From Amoebophrya sp. AT5.2 (lineage: Eukaryota > Sar > Dinophyceae > Syndiniales > Amoebophryaceae): DNA of 21,588 nucleotides. The notes under the pieces are model-generated. The model saw only the letters and a program-made list of their open reading frames with translations, did not search any database and was not told where the DNA came from. Within the stretch, counting starts at the first letter, position 1. Each line of letters starts with the position of its first letter. Location: assembly GCA_005223375.1 (NCBI GenBank), contig RXOD01004488.1, forward strand, positions 1-21,588, written 5' to 3'. Made by a program: the position numbers and the translations under genes. This document shows, piece after piece, positions 16,336 to 21,588 of the stretch.

Positions 16336-18347
16336 ATGGACCCCCCTGTCGTCTTCGACCTTGTCAGCTCGGGAGACGGCTGGATCAAGCCTACGGCCGC
16401 CGATGTTGTGCTCCTCACCGTGGACATCGGCGACGACACAAAAGTCATCGAATACGATTTGCGGGCGGAAAACGCAGTGCAATCGGTCGCAGGGAAGGGA
16501 GTAGGCGCACGATTCGCCGCCGCATTCACGCAAGAGGAACCACTTGATGCGAACTCGATACTCTTTGGTGTGGCGAGCACGCCGTTCGGGAGCCTCTTGA
16601 GCAGCCATCTGCAGAAGTGCGTGGTTGGGGATGCGTTTCGGATCAGCTGCGATTCCGCGTCCGCCAGTGGGGGTAGTGACGGCGGTCCAGCAGTCGGGAG
16701 CTCGCGCGTGGTGGTTCAGAACCTCTTTTGCATGTCATCATTCCACCGTTTTTCACCTGAAGGAAATGACAACAATCCCACTTGCATGTCCATTTCTGTA
16801 GGTGACGCTCGAGGCGGTTTTGTCTTCCCGCTTGCTAGAAACACTCCCTGAAGAAGTCCGAACGTGCATCACGAAGACCGTCGTAAAAGAACCGGTGCAG
16901 AAATTGCAAGCGGAGACTGCGGATGGTAGCACCGTCACCGTTCGGTACCGGTTTGGGGCGGATTCACCCTGGACAGAGCGGAGAGACGTAGTGCTTGGGA
17001 ACGGGGACCTGCCCGACCTTCTGGAATTCGCTGTTGCCGGAATGGGGGACGGTGAAGTCAGTTACCTGCAAGTCAGTGATGAGGAAGCCGCGTCATGCTT
17101 CGGTTTGGCTGCGCTCGACGCTGGCGAGGAGCTAGCGGGACGAAAACTGGCAGTCGCTGTGGAAGTAGCCCACGCAGTGAACGTCCCGCGCGAGTGGCGA
17201 ACGCTGGCACCGGCGAGAAAACAGAAGGGTTCGGACCTGTTGCAAGGTGGGCGCGCACTACTGGCCCGCCGCGTCTTCGCGCAGACCGCGAAATTCATCC
17301 GCCAGGAAGTGACGGCCACAAGTAATTCAAAACTCGTACATTTGGTTCTTCCTCTTCTTTTACATTTATGCGTCAAAGTAGTGCTGTCGCGTGGGGTTCG
17401 GTGCTTCTACCGAGGGGGGTCGAAATCAATATCAACTTCAACTTCAAGACGCACTGCACATGAATCGATGCATAATTTTTTACGAACCGGAGGTATCGCT
17501 GTCGAGGGCGAAATAGGACAAGTCTTCCGTGCGTGCCTCCTGAATCTCTCTCTTGCGGACCTGAAGCTCGCAAAAGCCTCCGCGACGTCGGCGCAAGGAA
17601 AGGCGAAACGCTTCTTCGCGACTTCCGGCGTAAAGTTCGCAACCGAGATTCTGGGTCTCCTGCAGAGTGCGCATATGGACCTGACCCTGAGTCCCGCAGA
17701 CGTTTCCGCAGCACGTTCAAAGGCACTCTTTCGACGTGCACAGTCGCACGAGGTTTTGCACGACTACACTGCCGCGCTAGCGGACGCCAAGGCCTTGATC
17801 GCGGACAGCCCGAAGAGCAAGGAATTCCTCGAGTTTGCACATAAAATGAAAGCCGCAAAAAGTAGCGGCAATAATGCAGCAAAGACTTCTACTTCGAGCA
17901 CCGCGAGTAGCTCCACCCGGGGATCTTCGAAACTCGCGGCGAGCATGTTCGGCTGTGGGGAGGACATCGAACAAAGAACAGCGGCGGCGCAAGCGCGGGA
18001 CCGAGAAGCCGCAGATCGCAATCCACAGGACGAGCGGATGCCGCCGGGGCTCAGCCCGATGGACGTACCGCCGATAATTTTTTGGTCCGGAGTGACTACT
18101 TTTTCGATGTAAGAAAGCGCTTACCACTTTTTCGTAACCTCGACAAAATCAGATCGCGCGGAGGCAGGGGCATGGAGAAATTGTGACTATCCTGGAGGAG
18201 CACCAGAAAAAGCAGCAACGGGAGAAGGAGGCGCGGCACGCGGAGCGACACGAAGCTGGTTGCATGAATTCAGACACCGAGGACGAGGACGGCGCAGACC
18301 GCAGACTGTTGAAGGTGTATCGGGAGAAGAAGTCGTCGGAAAAGTAA
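16336..18347 (+). CDS. Divergent FKBP-like/TPR immunophilin-type protein with ankyrin-like tail
   Basis: Proposed exons 16336-16710, 16802-17321, 17517-18064 and 18153-18347 give 545 aa. Junctions 1 and 2 are uncertain by a few codons. The N-terminus (GDGWIKPTAADVVLL and on) resembles an eroded FKBP domain. Residues about 150-250 resemble another: VLGNGDLPDLLEFAVAGM, then FG, then LAVAVEV. TPR helices follow (KQKGSDLLQGGRALLARR near residue 265; ACLLNLSLADLKLAKA; KALFRRAQSHEVLHDY and TAALADAKALI). This is the order of FKBP52/FKBP62-type co-chaperones that bind Hsp90 through TPRs, but the prolyl-isomerase pocket is not preserved and isomerase activity is doubtful. A Ser/Thr-rich linker leads to exon 4, where SPMD joined to IARRQGHGEIVTILEE reads like an ankyrin half-repeat. 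Without that last splice (donor GTACCG) the protein would end at 18112. Confidence 0.6.
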
Positions 18348-18896
18348 GAGGGTCGAATCGTATACTCCGGTAGATGCACACGTTCATCATATGATTCTGC
18401 GACGCATAAAAAGCACCATGAAGCGGCGCGCACTCGATTGTGCGACCGCATCCAGAAACCGATCGTGCAGTCTTTAGCATGGAAGCAGCTCGTCGAGGAC
18501 GTCTTTCAGAAACCGCATGCCCAGAGACCGTATTTCTTTCAGAGACCGAAACATAAGGACGTGAAACAGTACTACAGCGAGATGGAGAAAAAAATCGAAA
18601 TCGCAGCAAGCAACGGCGATCTTTGGCCTGTCGCAGTCCTTCGACCGCATGCGTGTCTGAGTCGAGAGCGAACAAAAGAGACGTGTATGTCGGCACAAAG
18701 TTCGCTCCGACTGCGTTTTTCGTGGGTCGTCTTTCGGTCGACATGCTGTCTGACAGCGGATCGATTGTCACCACTTTTTGCCAAGTAGAGGTGCAGGGCG
18801 CCCGTAACAGGATCTTGGACAGGTTTTGCAGGTTCGTGAATACTTGATTTTGAGCTGAATAACGGCTCCCCCACATCACCACGCACGTGGCCCACC
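18348..18896. other. Exon-like stretch between the last two genes
   Basis: The frame of the preceding gene's last exon stays open after its TAA, from 18348 to the TAG at 18786-18788, 146 codons. Its middle part (about 18450-18602) looks coding: WKQLVEDVFQKPHAQRPYF and KDVKQYYSEMEKKIEIAAS. No ATG lies in it, so it would be an internal exon; catccag ending at 18457 is a possible acceptor and GTACTA at 18571 a possible donor. A second short frame, VQGARNRILDRFCRFVNT, ends at 18847 after a gccaagtag acceptor-like site. It may be the 3' end of the FKBP/TPR gene, a separate small gene, or 5' exons of the next gene. I cannot assign a family. Confidence 0.4.
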
Positions 18897-21588
18897 ATGA
18901 ACGACGAGGAGGTTTTTTTCCGCAAACAGGACGCGGATGCGGAGGACGCGGAGGCCGCTGCCGCTGCGGCCGGCGAGGGTTCGCGGTTCCGGCCCGAGCT
19001 GGCGTTTGCGTTCGAGCAGGGCGTTGTGCGCGGGCGCGACCAGCGGCGGACGAACCACTTCCATCCCTTTCTCCTGCAGGTCCGCAAGGTGATCCACGTG
19101 CGGCGAAACGAGGTGCACCACTTCATTCTCGGGCTGGAGTTCGCGCGGTTTCTGCTCGCTACGCTGCTGAAGATCTTTGTGGAGAAGATCACGAAAAACC
19201 CCCTGCTGATCGACCTGCTCGAGGCGGCCCACAACCTGCACCGCATCGGCACGGGGCGGCTGCACGGGATCCACCAGCGCTGGGAGGAGCTGCGCAGCGA
19301 GGAGCAGCGCGACGGACGGAAGCAGCGGAAGCTGGTGCGGCAGCTCGGGCACGAATTCTACGTGATCACCCTGTACGCGAAGTACCTTGAGGACCGACTC
19401 GACTACCGGCTGCGCGAGATGCCGAGCAATGAGAGCAAGGATAAGGACTCCGACACGGTCCTGTACGCGAACTTTTTCGAGGACGCGGCGGGGTTTTTGG
19501 GCGGCGCCTTCGCGGCGTTCCGCGAGGACGTGATCATTCACGCGAAGAACTTCCACATCGACGAGCGGCTCCGCTTCGGCGCGGAGGAGATGGACGTGCT
19601 CGAGCAGCAGATCACGTTGTGCGTGGAGATGTTGTTCGCGTTTGAAAAAACGATGCGGTTCGTGTCCGTGCGGCCGCCGCTGCTGAAGGTGTCCACGGGC
19701 GTGCTCGCCGCGCTGATGCGCGACTTCTTCCTGGAGCGGAAGAGCGACGGGTACAGCTCGATGCACTGGAGCGCGCTGCACCCCTACTGGTACGGCTTCG
19801 TCGCGGACCTGCTGCAGGCGCACCTGGAGGGGAACGAGTCCGAGCGGAAGCGCACGCGGATCGACTGCCAGAGGCTGGTGCTCGAGTTCAAGGAGGCTGT
19901 CGCGCGGATCGCGCTCCTGGTCGCGCGCTCGGTGACGGACCCGCTGGTGGTGGCGCGGGTCGTGGCCGCCTACAAGCGGCACAAGATGCGGCCCGACATG
20001 CCGGGCGGGAAGGAGGGGCCGCCGATCAAGATCGGGAACCTGCTCGACCTGCTGCTGACGCAAATCGACGTGGCCACCTGCCTGGTGCTGGACTTTATGC
20101 TGCAGTCGTACGTGGCGCTGGTGCGCACGGTCTGCCTCGGGCACGACCCGAAGTTTTTGTTCCTGCTGCACTTCGACACCAGCGACTTCGTGAGCGGCGC
20201 CTTCGACCTGCCGGGCGTGGAGGGCGGCAGCATGCAGAGCATGCGCAGTTCCGCGTACGAGCAGGGGCGGAAGTTCGGGCTGGGACCGCACAACGACGGC
20301 AAGGACGCGCTGCTCGTGACCGGCCCGGGGATTTGCGCCGGCGCGGTGAAGTGGGCCCGCGAGCAGCAGCTGCGGCGGGAGCTCGCGGAGACGGGCAACG
20401 TGTTCGTGAAGAAGGACTTCGACCCGACCGACGTGCGGAACAAGACCTACGCGTACACGACCGTGTTCGACCGGTTCATGTCTGCGACTGTGTCGGACAG
20501 CTCCGCGGCCGCGAAGAACCCCGACGACGCCACGCTCTCCGCCTCGTTCTACGACAGCAAGTGGCTGTTCACACTCGCCAAGACTGACCGAGAAAACATG
20601 CGGGACACGAAGCACCCGCTGGAAGAGTACCTGTGGAGCCTGCTGAAGGGGTTCGAAAAAAGAATCTTCCAGGTGTTCGAGGACTACTTCTACAAGAAGC
20701 TGTCGGAGTTCCAGCTGTACTGCGCGAAGCCGGAGAAGGGGTTCGACCAGCCAACCGGGTTTCTGTACGGCGTGGACGACCGCATCTTCTACGAGGGGAT
20801 CGAATTCTCGAAGAAACAGCTGCCGAAGGAAGCCCACATTGAGGAAGGCCACCTCGTGGACAATCAGGGCCGCCGCATCGACGGCAAAAGCCCCGCGCTA
20901 CAGCCGCGTCCGAGACCACAGCGCAGTGATCGGGCGTCGTCCAGAAAAAAAGCCTCGGCGGATGACTCTGACGATGGGTGGTCGTCCGACGGGGACAGCG
21001 GCATGAGCACGAGTGTTCCCCAAGTGAGACCCCGGCGAAGTGGTAGGTTGCCAAGTGGGGCGTCGCGGAGTGGCCCGTCCGGAATGGACGCGCCCGCGCC
21101 GCGTAAGCGGCAGAAGCCCTCGACGGCGCAGACCGGTCTCGAGAGCACCATGGCGACGGGGGCACTGCAGCACACGAGCGATGGAAACATGCCCAGCTTC
21201 ACGTCGAAGGCACCAGGTGGCTCCGCAGAAAACAGCGAGGACGAATCGCAGGGTATAGGTCTACAGATTTCATTTTTTTGAGCCATACTTCGAATTCGCA
21301 TGTCCAACCTCCTAGCCTTCGGTGAAACAGTCGAATTTTCGATCACGATACTCCTCAGCTCCAGCAGCGGCTCCAAGCACCGGGCGCGCCACGGACATCA
21401 AGGGCCTTGTGATTCCCCGTCCGACCGAGGGGGCTTATTCCGAGCAGCAGCCTGCGTCCGCTTTTGTCTCTACGAAGCTGGCTGCAGACAGCAGCAAGGG
21501 GTCCTCCAATCCAGGTTTTGGGCAAGCGAGCGGGGAGACGGCAGGGTCGGCGGCGGGGAGCGGATCGGCCGGCAGTGAAGCTCCACCG
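18897..21588 (+). CDS. Large helical protein of unknown function with disordered tail (3' partial)
   Basis: Exon 1 runs 18897-21252 (785 codons plus one base). A phase-1 intron (21253-21358; donor GTATAG, acceptor ctcctcag) leads to exon 2 from 21359, which is open to the window edge. The ATG at 18897 is the first in frame and is followed by an Ala/Asp/Glu-rich stretch. Residues about 30-660 are dense in Leu, Phe, Arg and charged residues and look mostly alpha-helical, with no signal peptide or obvious membrane span. Residues after about 660 are Ser/Asp/Arg/Pro-rich and probably disordered, with acidic DDSDDGWSSDGDSG and basic PRKRQKP patches that could serve nuclear import. Exon 2 continues the low-complexity tail (ATDIKGLVIPRPTEG). 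Codons end almost wholly in G or C, more than in the neighbours. I do not recognise the family, and the 658-codon antisense ORF is a shadow of this GC bias. Confidence 0.75.

Noticed and set aside
18876..20852. 658-codon minus-strand ORF
   Set aside because: It lies wholly antisense to a longer + strand ORF with strong G/C third-position bias, which removes stop codons from the antisense frame. Its own composition (Arg, His, Leu, Val, Gln) is typical of such shadows.

Overview
This window is nuclear DNA from a protist. Its genes are split by short spliceosomal introns (about 88 to 246 nt). It encodes a cytosolic ribosomal protein (RPS11), the ciliary transition-zone protein B9D2, and ER sterol C4-demethylation enzymes, so the organism is a eukaryote that builds cilia or flagella and makes or modifies sterols. 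From memory, the RPS11 sequence looks closest to alveolate (apicomplexan/dinoflagellate-type) homologues. All ten confident genes lie on the + strand in a close head-to-tail array. That layout, with polypyrimidine-AG sites just upstream of several start codons, would suit a dinoflagellate-lineage or related alveolate genome. This placement is inference, not proof.

Layout, left to right: (1) the 3' part of a low-complexity, repeat-built protein with a Tudor/SH3-like segment and three copies of a GFFRATE module (2-2056); (2) an ankyrin-repeat protein whose 5' end is unclear (about 2566-3834); (3) a pyrimidine-rich spacer, then a membrane-anchored nucleotidyltransferase-fold protein (4535-5188); (4) B9D2 in three exons (5523-6357); (5) a protein with a C-terminal cold-shock domain (6977-7726); (6) a three-exon PP2C-family protein lacking the canonical metal-binding motifs, probably a pseudophosphatase (7900-9292); (7) a five-exon fusion of sterol C4-methyl oxidase with 3beta-hydroxysteroid dehydrogenase/C4-decarboxylase, 863 aa (10019-13181); (8) a 1.7 kb gap with one doubtful minus-strand ORF; (9) RPS11 in three coding exons plus a probable 5'UTR intron (14886-15789); (10) a divergent FKBP-like/TPR protein with an ankyrin-like tail (16336-18347); (11) an exon-like stretch with no assigned gene (about 18348-18830); (12) a large, GC-rich, probably helical protein of unknown function that runs off the right edge (18897 onward).

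Two things stand out. First, two consecutive enzymes of sterol C4-demethylation are encoded as one polypeptide: the third SMO histidine box and the dehydrogenase Rossmann motif sit in the same uninterrupted exon. Second, the 5' splice sites do not follow the usual GTRAGT. Nine of the fifteen donors I could place begin GTAC, most often G|GTACTT, across unrelated genes. Intron boundaries were placed by hand from reading phase and homology recalled from memory. No alignment, database search or transcript data were available.
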